From: UBA10349 sp003485905
Lineage (GTDB): Bacteria; Pseudomonadota; Gammaproteobacteria; Arenicellales; Arenicellaceae
Direction of reading: 5' to 3'
Length of the DNA: 64,000 nucleotides
Assembly: GCA_943787185.1 (NCBI GenBank)
Contig: CALSLL010000002.1
Coordinates: 310,001 to 374,000, forward strand
In this document: positions 17,366 through 26,184 of the stretch, one piece after another
How the letters are laid out: every line of letters begins with the position of its first letter
Numbering within the stretch: the stretch's first letter is position 1
Made by a program: the position numbers and the translations under genes
Notes under the pieces: generated by a model
What the model saw: the letters and a program-made list of their open reading frames with translations, nothing else
What the model was told of the DNA's origin: nothing
Databases searched by the model: none

Positions 17366-18202
17366 ATGCAGCGAGCAATGTTTGATGGAACCGCAACAGC
17401 CGCAAGTTGGTTTTTGATAAGTTGTTTGACGATAGTTATTCTTATTGTTGATCGACAGACCGATTGGTTGAATGAAGTTCGAGCTCTATTATCGTTTCCC
17501 CTTGCGACGGTGCATTTGGCTGCGGAAGTTCCGCATGCGATCTATCAGAGAGTAAATCTAGCGTTTGAGCCATCGGCTGATACTGAAGCTGCTTATCAAC
17601 AGTTGCGAGCCGAGTATGCTAGGTTAAGAGCAGAATCACTAAGAATAAGGCCGCTTGAGAGGGAGAATAATGAGTTGCGTAGCTTGCTTGATGCGTCGAA
17701 GGCTACACGGTTGGAAACCAAGTACGCGAGAGTTAAAGATATCAGTGTAAACACCTTTCGCCAGCAAATTGTTGTTGATAAAGGGCTGATAGATGGTGCC
17801 TATGAGGGGCAGGTCGCTATTGATGAGACAGGGGTCGTTGGGTTGGTAACAGAGGTGATGGTGAATAGCGCCCAGGTAAGACTTCTGACCGACGGTGATG
17901 TGGCTATCCCTCTGATGTTTGAACGCAGCGGTGTGAGAACGATGGGGATTGGTCAAGGTGGCTCAACTTATATTCTCAAACTACCGTTTTTAACCCGCAA
18001 TAGCGATATTCGTGAAGGAGACCTTTTAGTTAGTTCCGGTATGGGGGGGCGTTATCCCGAGGGTTATCCCGTTGCGATTGTCGAAGATATTTCTGAATCC
18101 TTAGGGCATTCGTTTCTAGAGATTACTGCTCGACCGGTAGTTGAACTCGATAAACTTGCGCATGTGTTGTTGCTATCGGTAATTCAGGGGATCGAAGAGT
18201 GA
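17366..18202 (+). CDS. mreC: Rod shape-determining protein MreC
   Basis: Bitopic periplasmic scaffold linking MreB filaments to PBP2. One N-terminal membrane helix lies near residues 12-30, then a coiled coil (AAYQQLRAEYARLRAESLRIRPLERENNELRSLL region, about 70-105), then the beta-rich core with VGLVTEV and GDLLVSSGMGGRYPEGYPV. It has 278 residues. Four bases at the end overlap the GTG start of mreD. Confidence 0.95.
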   Translation: MQRAMFDGTATAASWFLISCLTIVILIVDRQTDWLNEVRALLSFPLATVHLAAEVPHAIYQRVNLAFEPSADTEAAYQQLRAEYARLRAESLRIRPLERENNELRSLLDASKATRLETKYARVKDISVNTFRQQIVVDKGLIDGAYEGQVAIDETGVVGLVTEVMVNSAQVRLLTDGDVAIPLMFERSGVRTMGIGQGGSTYILKLPFLTRNSDIREGDLLVSSGMGGRYPEGYPVAIVEDISESLGHSFLEITARPVVELDKLAHVLLLSVIQGIEE

Positions 18203-18690
18203 AGACCTCGGCTGGTTTTCGGTTTTTAGATACGTTTCCGATTCTGGTATCTGTATTTATTGCGATGGTGCTTGTAGTAATAAGACTTCCGCAATCGTTG
18301 GAAGCCTGGCGACCGGATTGGGTTGGTGTTGTCGTTATTGCCTGGGCGATATTTGTACCTCGTATATGTGGCCCGATGTTTGGAATGCTGACTGGATTAG
18401 CTGTTGATGTTGTGATGGCCGAATCGCTTGGTGTTTATGCGTTGATCTATACCTTGCTAGCCTACATGGCCAATGTAATTAATTTCAAAATGCAGATGTT
18501 TACAATTTTTCAAGAGGCATTAGTTGTGTTTGGCTTAACGTTTATTGCTAGGTTTTTGCAGGTTCTGTTGGTTGGGGTCAATACGGCGATTTTTACTGAT
18601 TGGGCTTATTGGGCACCCTTAATTGTCAACATGATCGTTTGGCCATGGGTATATTTTTTAGTGCGCTGTAGTAAGCTCGCGCGAGCATAG
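18199..18690 (+). CDS. mreD: Rod shape-determining protein MreD
   Basis: Small polytopic membrane protein of 163 residues with about five hydrophobic helices, including PDWVGVVVIAW and GMLTGLAVDVVMAESLGVYAL, both typical of MreD. It starts with GTG overlapping the mreC stop by four bases. It is a partner of MreC in the elongasome, and its identity rests partly on position. Confidence 0.92.
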   Translation: MKTSAGFRFLDTFPILVSVFIAMVLVVIRLPQSLEAWRPDWVGVVVIAWAIFVPRICGPMFGMLTGLAVDVVMAESLGVYALIYTLLAYMANVINFKMQMFTIFQEALVVFGLTFIARFLQVLLVGVNTAIFTDWAYWAPLIVNMIVWPWVYFLVRCSKLARA

Positions 18691-18730
18691 CTTTATTATT
18701 TATGAATAGTTTTTACTAAGGATAATTTAT

Positions 18731-20620
18731 TTGGAAACTGCACAAATTAAAGACTATCAGCGTGAAACTACGTTAGCGAAGCAGCGCTTGTCCATTGCCG
18801 CGGGCGTGGTTGTGTTGATGTTTTGCGGCTTGTTTTTTCGGGTCTGGTTTTTACAAGTGTATGAGTACGAGCGTTTTGAAACGCTTTCTAACGACAACCG
18901 TATTCGATTGCAATCGGTTTCTCCGGCCAGAGGGGAGATATTTGATCGGAACGGACGACTACTGGCCGAAAACAAACCTGTGTACTCAGTTGAGATTCTG
19001 CCTTCGCAAGTTGATGATATGGATGCTTTGCTCAACCAAATAGCTCGACTGATTCATTTAGACGAGCAGAGTGTTGAGAGTTTTTTAGAGCAGGTTCGGT
19101 CTAGACCGTCATTTGAATCGCAAACACTTAAATTAGCGTTGAGTGAAGCGGAAGTTGCCCGCTATGCCGTGCATCAACATAAGTTAAATGGCGCGAGCTT
19201 AGAGGTTCAGGTGGTGCGTAATTACCCGTACGGAGAGGAAACGGCGCACTCAGTTGGGTACGTGGGAAGGATTTCTCAGGATGATCTGGCGGAGATCGAC
19301 CGGGAAGCCTATCGGGGAATTCGATATATCGGAAGGCTTGGTATCGAAGGGATGTACGAAGAGCAATTGCGAGGAAAGATCGGGTTTGAGCAAGTCGAAA
19401 CCACGGCGCATGGCCGCAGTGTCCGAGTTCTGGAAAGCGAATCACCGATTAACGGTGAAGATTTGATCTTGGGGCTGGATATTGACTTGCAGATTATGGC
19501 GAGGCAGGCGTTGGGTGATTATCGAGGTTCCATTGTCGCACTTGACCCTACATCGGGTGATGTATTGGCATTTGTAAGTAATCCGGTTTATGACCCGAAT
19601 TTATTTATTAACGGAATCAGCCAGGAGAATTACGGCAAGCTGCGGGATAGTCTCGATAGGCCTTTACTGAATCGAGCGTTGAACGGAAGATATGCGCCTG
19701 GATCGACTATCAAGGGGTTAGTTGGATTAGCGGCGCTGGAATATGGGATTTCACCAGCATCTACAGAGATTTGCCCAGGCTGGTATTCGCTGCCCGGTAG
19801 CTCGCAACGCTATCGGTGTTGGAGGCATGCCGGCCACGGTAGTGTTACCTTGCAAAGTGCAATTGCGCAGTCGTGTGATGTTTATTTTTACTCTGTGGCA
19901 CATCAGCTAGGAATAGACTATCTTCACGGTTTTTTAACTGAATTTGGGTTAGGTCGTCGAACGGGAATTGATTTGCATAACGAGCCAACTGGCCTTGTAC
20001 CTTCCAAAGAATGGAAAGAGCGAGCGCGGGACGAGGTTTGGTATCCGGGTGAAACAGTTATTACTGGTATCGGCCAAGGCTATATGTTGGTCACACCAAT
20101 TCAATTGGCAGTCATGACAGCGACTCTGGCGAATAATGGAACAAGAGTCGCACCGCGTTTGGTTACGGCTGTCCGTGCTGCTGACCATGAAACTGTTCAA
20201 GAATTACCGATTCTGATTAAACAGCAAGTGAACTTATCTGATCCCGGCTCCATGTCGATTATCAGCGACGCAATGCAAGAAGTAACGCACGGAGAGAGAG
20301 GAACAGCTCGGGCGATTGGTGCTGATGCTTTATATCGGATGGCGGGGAAAAGTGGCACTGCTCAAGTAATAGGAATTGCACAAGACGAAAAATATGATGC
20401 CGATAAAATTCCTGAGCGGTTACGTGACCATGCGCTGTTTGTCGCTTATGCGCCAGTAGAGAACCCCAAAATTGCCGTAGTAGTGATTGTTGAAAATGGT
20501 GGTAGTGGCAGTGGTGTGGCCGCACCGATTACCCGAGCTGTTATGGATCAATACTTCGCTAATCAATCTAATGAGGTAATTACAAACGAAACAGATACGC
20601 GCGTGGCAATCGCTCAATGA
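18731..20620 (+). CDS. mrdA: Penicillin-binding protein 2, elongasome transpeptidase
   Basis: Class B PBP that crosslinks peptidoglycan during rod elongation. One helix near residues 22-44 is followed by a pedestal domain and the transpeptidase domain. The motifs are S325-T-I-K328 (PGSTIKG), SCD (AQSCDVYFY) and KSGTAQV. At 629 residues the length is normal. The start is TTG with AAGGAT 8 bases upstream; no better ATG exists before the membrane helix. The last four bases overlap rodA. Confidence 0.97.
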   Translation: METAQIKDYQRETTLAKQRLSIAAGVVVLMFCGLFFRVWFLQVYEYERFETLSNDNRIRLQSVSPARGEIFDRNGRLLAENKPVYSVEILPSQVDDMDALLNQIARLIHLDEQSVESFLEQVRSRPSFESQTLKLALSEAEVARYAVHQHKLNGASLEVQVVRNYPYGEETAHSVGYVGRISQDDLAEIDREAYRGIRYIGRLGIEGMYEEQLRGKIGFEQVETTAHGRSVRVLESESPINGEDLILGLDIDLQIMARQALGDYRGSIVALDPTSGDVLAFVSNPVYDPNLFINGISQENYGKLRDSLDRPLLNRALNGRYAPGSTIKGLVGLAALEYGISPASTEICPGWYSLPGSSQRYRCWRHAGHGSVTLQSAIAQSCDVYFYSVAHQLGIDYLHGFLTEFGLGRRTGIDLHNEPTGLVPSKEWKERARDEVWYPGETVITGIGQGYMLVTPIQLAVMTATLANNGTRVAPRLVTAVRAADHETVQELPILIKQQVNLSDPGSMSIISDAMQEVTHGERGTARAIGADALYRMAGKSGTAQVIGIAQDEKYDADKIPERLRDHALFVAYAPVENPKIAVVVIVENGGSGSGVAAPITRAVMDQYFANQSNEVITNETDTRVAIAQ

Positions 20621-21699
20621 GGGCTGAAAGCCGTTCACATCTTGATGCGCCGTTAATGGTGTTTCTAATTATGCTGTGCCTGTCTAGCTTGTTTATTCTT
20701 TACAGTGCGACGGGTGAGAATGATGGTGCAATGTTGCGTCAAGTTATTCGAATATTATTGTCGTTTGCAGTGCTTGCCGTTGTTGCGCAGATAAGCCCAC
20801 AAACATGGCACCGATGGTCACCGTGGGTATATATCATCGGGTCTACGCTATTGGTAGGGGTATTAATTCTAGGCATTGTCGGCAAGGGTGCCCAGCGTTG
20901 GCTTGATCTGGGGTTTTTTCGATTTCAACCATCAGAGTTAATGAAGTTGTGGGTGCCGATGATGGTCGCCTGGGTAGTTAGTCGCAGGCCGTTACCGTTG
21001 TCTATCCCTATGACTTGTCTGGTATTAATCGTAGTAATGCTTCCGGTTGGATTGGTGCTACTTCAACCGGATCTCGGAACGGCAATCTTGATTGCTGTTT
21101 CTGGTTTGGTGATAGTTATTCTAGCGGGGTTACGATGGAGGTATATGCTCGGCGCTTTAATTTGTGTAGCCGTCGCTGCTCCGTACTTGTGGACATATCT
21201 GCACGAGTACCAACAACGGAGAATATTAACCTTGATTGATCCTTGGTCCGATCCGTTAGGTGCGGGGTACCATACAATTCAATCAATGATTGCGATTGGG
21301 TCTGGAGGTAGTCGTGGCAAGGGTTGGATGGCGGGCAGTCAATCTCAGCTCGAATTTATACCTGAAAGGAGCACTGATTTTATTTTTTCCGTTTTTGCCG
21401 AAGAGTTCGGGTTAATGGGGGTTGGTGCACTACTGGCAATATACATGTGCATTGTATTCCGAGCATTAATGATCGCGTATGCGGCACAAGATACGTGGTC
21501 AAGGCTGTTGGCTGGAAGCTTATCGCTGACGTTTTTTTTCTATGTTTTTGTGAATATTGGGATGGTCTCTGGAATGTTACCGGTGGTTGGAGTGCCGCTG
21601 CCGTTGATTAGTTATGGTGGTACTTCTATGGTGACACTAATGTTTGGTTTTGGGATATTAATGAGTATTCATTCGCACCAGTCATTAATGAATCATTAA
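20617..21699 (+). CDS. rodA: Peptidoglycan glycosyltransferase RodA (SEDS family)
   Basis: SEDS polymerase working with PBP2 to make glycan strands. It has about ten membrane helices over 360 residues. Signatures are QPSELMKLW, LLQPDLGTA, IPERSTDFIFSVFAEEFG and the C-terminal VPLPLISYGGTSM. The ATG overlaps the mrdA stop (ATGA), so the two are probably made together, as their complex requires. Confidence 0.97.
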   Translation: MRAESRSHLDAPLMVFLIMLCLSSLFILYSATGENDGAMLRQVIRILLSFAVLAVVAQISPQTWHRWSPWVYIIGSTLLVGVLILGIVGKGAQRWLDLGFFRFQPSELMKLWVPMMVAWVVSRRPLPLSIPMTCLVLIVVMLPVGLVLLQPDLGTAILIAVSGLVIVILAGLRWRYMLGALICVAVAAPYLWTYLHEYQQRRILTLIDPWSDPLGAGYHTIQSMIAIGSGGSRGKGWMAGSQSQLEFIPERSTDFIFSVFAEEFGLMGVGALLAIYMCIVFRALMIAYAAQDTWSRLLAGSLSLTFFFYVFVNIGMVSGMLPVVGVPLPLISYGGTSMVTLMFGFGILMSIHSHQSLMNH

Positions 21700-21772
21700 A
21701 AGTGATTTGTGCGGTATAGCCGATTCTTGGAATTAAGGCATAGTATTAGAGTTTAGTTAATGAGGATTATTG

Positions 21773-22828
21773 ATGTATAGAGTTTTAGATCGGGCGGTTA
21801 AGGAATTTGGAAGCACATCAGCGTACTTTGCAGCTCGACTAGTGCGCTTAGTTGCAGGTATGGCTGTGTTGACGTCGTTATTGCTGAGTATTAGTGCCGA
21901 AGCTATTGAGATGCAAGATCATCCTGAATTACTGACACTGGCAGAGGAGCTCATGGAGCAGGGATTCGATCGCGCCGAGTTACAACGTTTGTTTGCTGCA
22001 GTTGAGTTTAAGCAGAGCATTATTGATGCGATGACCAAGCCCGCTGAAAAATCTATGACATGGAAAGATTACCGTGGCTTATTTATAAAACCAGAGCGTA
22101 TACAACAAGGTATCGATTTCTGGCAAACCTATCAAAAGGAACTAGCCAAAGCCTCTGTAGATTATGGGGTTGCCGAGGAGGTTATTGTTGCCATTATTGG
22201 TGTTGAGTCAAGGTTTGGGCAATATCGAGGCAAACATGGAGTGTTTGAATCACTCGCAACCTTAGTCTCAGGGTATCCGCGCCGTAGCGCATTTTTCGCG
22301 GGAGAATTAAAAGCTTTTCTACAGCTATGCCAAGAACAGGGGTTTGATCCACTTGAGGTGAAAGGCTCCTATGCGGGCGCAGTAGGTTATCCGCAATTTA
22401 TTGCCACAAGTTATCGAGCATACGCAGTAGATTTTAATGCGGACGATCGTATTGATTTAATTAACGATCCTGTGGATACTATAGGTAGTGTTGCCAACTA
22501 TTTTAACCATCACCGTTGGCAGGCCGGTCAGCCTGTGATTACTGATTTCGCAAGCTACTCTGCGGAGCTACTGAATTCGCCTAGCGCTAAATTAAATACT
22601 GATCGAACGGTGGCAGATATCGAAAATACGGGTGCTAAGTTGATGGATGCACTGGCTCAAGACCTTAAGGTTGGAGTGGTTGCTTTAGATGCCAACACTG
22701 CACCGGTTGTTCGAGTTGCACATCATAATTTTTACGTTATAACCAAGTATAATCGAAGCACTATGTATGCAATGGCAGTGCATGAGCTGAGTCAGGAAAT
22801 TAAGGCCGCAATGTTGGAGGTACGATGA
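21773..22828 (+). CDS. mltB: Lytic murein transglycosylase B
   Basis: Cleaves peptidoglycan with 1,6-anhydro-MurNAc formation. The catalytic Glu is E145 in IIGVESRFG, and VKGSYAGAVGYPQFI, DINDDP-like DLINDPVDTIGSVANYF and a C-terminal NYNRSTMYAMAVHELS-like YNRSTMYAMAVHEL support SLT family 3. It has a signal anchor near residues 22-44 and no lipobox. I choose ATG at 21773, because GAGGA lies 6 bases upstream. The stop overlaps rlpA (ATGA). Confidence 0.94.
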   Translation: MYRVLDRAVKEFGSTSAYFAARLVRLVAGMAVLTSLLLSISAEAIEMQDHPELLTLAEELMEQGFDRAELQRLFAAVEFKQSIIDAMTKPAEKSMTWKDYRGLFIKPERIQQGIDFWQTYQKELAKASVDYGVAEEVIVAIIGVESRFGQYRGKHGVFESLATLVSGYPRRSAFFAGELKAFLQLCQEQGFDPLEVKGSYAGAVGYPQFIATSYRAYAVDFNADDRIDLINDPVDTIGSVANYFNHHRWQAGQPVITDFASYSAELLNSPSAKLNTDRTVADIENTGAKLMDALAQDLKVGVVALDANTAPVVRVAHHNFYVITKYNRSTMYAMAVHELSQEIKAAMLEVR

Positions 22829-23796
22829 GATACGTCGTTCTGAGCATGTTTCTGATCCTTACTGCTTGTGGCGGGGGGAACGCAGGTGGTTACTTCTCCA
22901 AAGATGGGCCGCCTCGTATGAGTGCTGAACGTGCCGCACAAGTGCCAGATGCTATTCCTAAAGATGAGCCACTTAGTGAGACTGGTAATAGTACTTATCG
23001 CGTATACGGCGTTATGTACCGACCAGTTAAGGAAGCGAGAGGCCATACCGAGCAAGGAGAAGCCTCGTGGTACGGAAAAATGTTCCATGGACGGCGTACT
23101 TCAAGTGGTGAGATTTATGATATGTATGCGATGACTGCGGCGCACAAAACGTTACCGTTACCGAGTTATGTTCGCGTGACTAATACTCAGAATAGAAAGA
23201 GCGTTGTGGTGAAAGTTAATGACCGCGGGCCATTTTTACACGGTCGGATACTTGATTTGTCGTACGCCGCAGCCGCAAAGCTGGACATGATAAAGACGGG
23301 TACTGCCGATGTGGAAATACAGGTGGTAAACGCAGCTGATACTGCGCGTGCGAGTGCTCCCGTTCGTGACGCGATCAGCGCCCCACTGGTGAGTACGCCC
23401 GTTCCTGCACCGAGCTATGATTCAAGCGCGAGCCAAGCTTCTGCCGTTCGCTCCTCAGAACTGGATGAGGGTGCTGCCGTTAATCCCGAAGCTAATTATA
23501 ACAATAGCGAGACTGCCATATATCAACCTGAATCACCGATTGATGTTGTTTTACCAGAAGTGAATGCTGGTATTCGTTTTCAGATTGGCGCTTATAGCAA
23601 TGAACAAAATGCACGTGTGACTAGAGACCGCTTGAGTGAAGCTGGATTCTTAACGGTTCGAATCATATCTACGGAGGGGAATGACGGTCGAGTTTTGCAC
23701 CGAGTACGTTTAGGGCCATTTACTGAAGCTAGCGCAAGTAGCGTTAAATTACGATTGGAGCAAGAAGGCTATCCTGCACACCCGGTCGCTGAATGA
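22825..23796 (+). CDS. rlpA: Septal ring lytic transglycosylase RlpA
   Basis: Lipoprotein with lipobox ILTAC at C15. A double-psi beta-barrel RlpA domain follows near residues 70-165 (EASWYGKMFHGRRTSSGEIYD, AAHKTLPLPSYVRVTN, VKVNDRGPF). A low-complexity Ala/Ser/Pro linker comes next, then a SPOR domain from about 250 to 323 (FQIGAYSNEQNA, VRLGPFTEASAS) that binds denuded glycan at the septum. The start overlaps the mltB stop by four bases. Confidence 0.95.
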   Translation: MRYVVLSMFLILTACGGGNAGGYFSKDGPPRMSAERAAQVPDAIPKDEPLSETGNSTYRVYGVMYRPVKEARGHTEQGEASWYGKMFHGRRTSSGEIYDMYAMTAAHKTLPLPSYVRVTNTQNRKSVVVKVNDRGPFLHGRILDLSYAAAAKLDMIKTGTADVEIQVVNAADTARASAPVRDAISAPLVSTPVPAPSYDSSASQASAVRSSELDEGAAVNPEANYNNSETAIYQPESPIDVVLPEVNAGIRFQIGAYSNEQNARVTRDRLSEAGFLTVRIISTEGNDGRVLHRVRLGPFTEASASSVKLRLEQEGYPAHPVAE

Positions 23797-23881
23797 TGAG
23801 ATTTGTTGGATACATTTATTAATGTTGTTTTGTATTTAATTTATAGTTTGTTTATTGAGAATAATTGAGGAGTTCAAGATA

Positions 23882-25075
23882 GTGCAAGTAGTGAAGTTTT
23901 TTTGTAATACCAAGCGGGTAAGTTATCAATTTATAGTTTTCGCGTTATTGTGTGCTAGCCATAATGTGGCGATCTCGCAAATGATCTCCAAGGCCGCGCT
24001 TAGTAGTATTCCCAGTCCAATGCTTGAGGCGAAATCTTGGATATTAATGGAACACGGGAGCGGAACTATTCTTGCACAGAAGGAAGCAAACATTCGAGTT
24101 GAACCCGCAAGTTTAACTAAATTGATGGTGTCTTATGTTGTGTTTGATCGTATTTCGAACGGCTTATTGGCGTTGGAAGATGAGGTGGTTGTGAGTGAGA
24201 AAGCATGGCGTACCGGTGGCTCGCGCATGTTTATCGAAGTAGGAAAACGGGTAACTGTCCATGACTTACTAAAAGGACTGATCATTCAATCCGGTAACGA
24301 TGCTGCGGTAGCTTTGGCGGAGCATGTGGCTGGAACGGAAATTGGTTTTGCGACTGTGATGAATCAAAAAGCATTACAGTTGGGTATGACGTCAAGTCAC
24401 TTTACTAATGCACCTGGATTACCAGGTGAGGAACACTATTCGACGGCGTACGATTTGGCGCTATTGTCGCGAGCGCTGATAAGAGATTTTCCCGAATTTT
24501 ATAAATGGTATTCTGAACCGGAATATACATTTAATAATATTACCCAAGGCAATCGGAATACATTGTTAGCGAGAGCTCCGTCAGTTGACGGTATTAAAAC
24601 AGGCTATACCGAGGCTGCGGGTTACTGTTTGGCGGCATCATCCGTGAAAAACGATATGCGGTTAGTCGCTGTTGTGGCTGGCGCTGAGAGCCCCGCTGCT
24701 CGCGCTGATCAAGCAGCAAGTTTGTTGAACTATGGTCATGCTGCTTACATGCCGTTGCAAGTGCTACTAGTGCCTCGACCCGAAGACACACTGGAAGTTT
24801 ATTACGGAGAGGCAGACCATCTAGCATTCGGTGCGGTTGATCCAGTTACTCTCGTAATTGCAAAAGAACTTCGTGATTCATTAACGCTTGATTACAGAGT
24901 TCCGGCCTATGTTGAAGCACCTATCGCTGAGGGAGATATGGTTGGAACAGCGCGTGTAATCGCTGGGGATGTCGAGCTTGAAAGTATCGACTTGGTTGGA
25001 TTGCATGCGGTTGCAGAGGCTGATTTGATTAAAAAACTCACCGATTATATTCGCTTACAAATTGCCAATTTTTAA
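23882..25075 (+). CDS. dacA: D-alanyl-D-alanine carboxypeptidase (PBP5/6 family)
   Basis: Removes the terminal D-Ala of stem peptides. The motifs, counted from GTG at 23882, are S77-L-T-K80, S137-G-N and K239-T-G. The C-terminal PBP5 beta-domain and an amphipathic membrane-associated tail (LIKKLTDYIRLQIANF) are present. The longest frame starts with TTG at 23855, but TGAGGAG at 23866-23872 stands 9 bases before GTG 23882, which I prefer; the signal peptide then begins VQVVKFFCNTKR. It belongs to the cell-wall run after rlpA, with ybeD and lipB next. Confidence 0.93.
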   Translation: MQVVKFFCNTKRVSYQFIVFALLCASHNVAISQMISKAALSSIPSPMLEAKSWILMEHGSGTILAQKEANIRVEPASLTKLMVSYVVFDRISNGLLALEDEVVVSEKAWRTGGSRMFIEVGKRVTVHDLLKGLIIQSGNDAAVALAEHVAGTEIGFATVMNQKALQLGMTSSHFTNAPGLPGEEHYSTAYDLALLSRALIRDFPEFYKWYSEPEYTFNNITQGNRNTLLARAPSVDGIKTGYTEAAGYCLAASSVKNDMRLVAVVAGAESPAARADQAASLLNYGHAAYMPLQVLLVPRPEDTLEVYYGEADHLAFGAVDPVTLVIAKELRDSLTLDYRVPAYVEAPIAEGDMVGTARVIAGDVELESIDLVGLHAVAEADLIKKLTDYIRLQIANF

Positions 25076-25101
25076 AGAACTTTTTGAAAGGACACCTTTT
25101 A

Positions 25102-25140
25102 ATGGCTGCTTGGGGTTTTGCTAGTGAAGACTGGGTTTGA
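25102..25140 (+). CDS. Possible 12-residue leader peptide before ybeD
   Basis: A 13-codon frame (MAAWGFASEDWV, stop TGA) with AAAGGA about 9 bases upstream. Its stop overlaps the TTG start of ybeD (TTGA), as in translationally coupled pairs. It is the only good ribosome binding site in this gap, so it may feed ribosomes to ybeD. It could also be chance. Confidence 0.35.
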   Translation: MAAWGFASEDWV

Positions 25141-25451
25141 ATAACAACAATAAAAATAACAGTAAAAACAACGATAAATCCGGCGATGGCTTTGATTTGC
25201 TCGAATATCCTTGTGACTATACATTTAAAGCCATGTGCCGAAATGAGCAGCCGGCAATTTTAGCAGTGAAGACTGTATTTACTGAATGCAACGTTGGTCC
25301 TGTTATGAGCGAAATCGTATTCAGTGTTAAGTCATCAGGGAAGGGGTCTTATGTGTCGGTATCCGCAATGCTAACCTTGCAAAACCGAGAGATGTTAGAA
25401 GACATCTATCAACGGTTGCATCAACATGATCAGGTGTTGATGACGCTTTAA
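25137..25451 (+). CDS. YbeD/DUF493 family protein
   Basis: A 104-residue protein. From about residue 20 it matches the YbeD pattern: LLEYPCDYTFKAMCRNE, then SGKGSYVSVSAMLTLQNREMLEDIYQRLHQHDQVLMTL in two blocks, a ferredoxin-like fold of the DUF493 family. The N-terminus is an Asn/Lys low-complexity run (NNNNKNN) starting at TTG, unusual for the family. It lies between dacA and lipB, the conserved position of ybeD, where a role tied to lipoate attachment is inferred from context only. Confidence 0.85.
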   Translation: MNNNNKNNSKNNDKSGDGFDLLEYPCDYTFKAMCRNEQPAILAVKTVFTECNVGPVMSEIVFSVKSSGKGSYVSVSAMLTLQNREMLEDIYQRLHQHDQVLMTL

Positions 25452-25495
25452 GTGATTGCATTAGTTTCAGAGGGGCTTAAGGAAAACATCCTTTG

Positions 25496-26164
25496 ATGTC
25501 ACAAATATTGCCACGTGTTATGAATCAAAATTCATTTTCTGGTTTCGAGGTTAAAGATTATGGGGTGCAGGGGTACCTTGAGATGCAAGCTGAAATGCGG
25601 GCATATACAGAGATGCGGGATCAGAGGGTTGTGGATCAGTTTTGGTTGCTTGAACACCCTCCTATATATACGCAGGGCACGGCGTGCAAAGAACAAACGA
25701 TTAGCCCTAGTTCGATTCCAATAGTGAAGTCAGATCGGGGTGGGCAGATCACGTACCACGGCCCAGGGCAACTGATCATTTACTGTCTAATAGATCTGAG
25801 ACGACGGGGCTTTGGTGTAAAAACTCTAGTGAGCAGTATTGAAACAGGGCTTATAGACTACCTAAGCTCTTTCGGGTTGACAGCAGTCAGGCGTGAGGGC
25901 GCCCCGGGGGTGTATGTTGATGGTAAGAAGGTGGCCGCGCTTGGTCTAAGAATTCGTAAGGGTTGTAGTTACCATGGCCTTAGTCTAAACGTGGATATGG
26001 ATCTCGCTCCGTTTAAAAATATTAATCCTTGCGGGTTTAAGGGGTTACAGGCGACAAGTTTGCGCGATCTAGGCATAGAGCAAACAATGCCTGACGTAAA
26101 GGTTGCTATGGTATCCAGTCTTTCTAAAGTATTTGTGAAAGCAATGGTTGAGCGAGATAACTAG
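25496..26164 (+). CDS. lipB: Octanoyltransferase LipB
   Basis: Moves octanoyl from acyl carrier protein to lipoyl domains, the first step of lipoate synthesis. Seen: SDRGGQITYHGPGQL, GAPGVYVDGKKVAALGLRIRKGCSYHG (Lys of the active site), and INPCGFKGLQATSL with the catalytic Cys. It has 222 residues from ATG 25496; TAAGGA lies upstream at a wide spacing, and the TTG just before it is less likely. The usual partner lipA does not follow. The next gene is murU on the opposite strand. Confidence 0.94.
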   Translation: MSQILPRVMNQNSFSGFEVKDYGVQGYLEMQAEMRAYTEMRDQRVVDQFWLLEHPPIYTQGTACKEQTISPSSIPIVKSDRGGQITYHGPGQLIIYCLIDLRRRGFGVKTLVSSIETGLIDYLSSFGLTAVRREGAPGVYVDGKKVAALGLRIRKGCSYHGLSLNVDMDLAPFKNINPCGFKGLQATSLRDLGIEQTMPDVKVAMVSSLSKVFVKAMVERDN

Positions 26165-26184
26165 CTGAATTGGATACTATCAAT

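Noticed and set aside
23855..23881. TTG at 23855 as the dacA start
   Set aside because: The AGGAG motif lies downstream of it and fits GTG at 23882 better.
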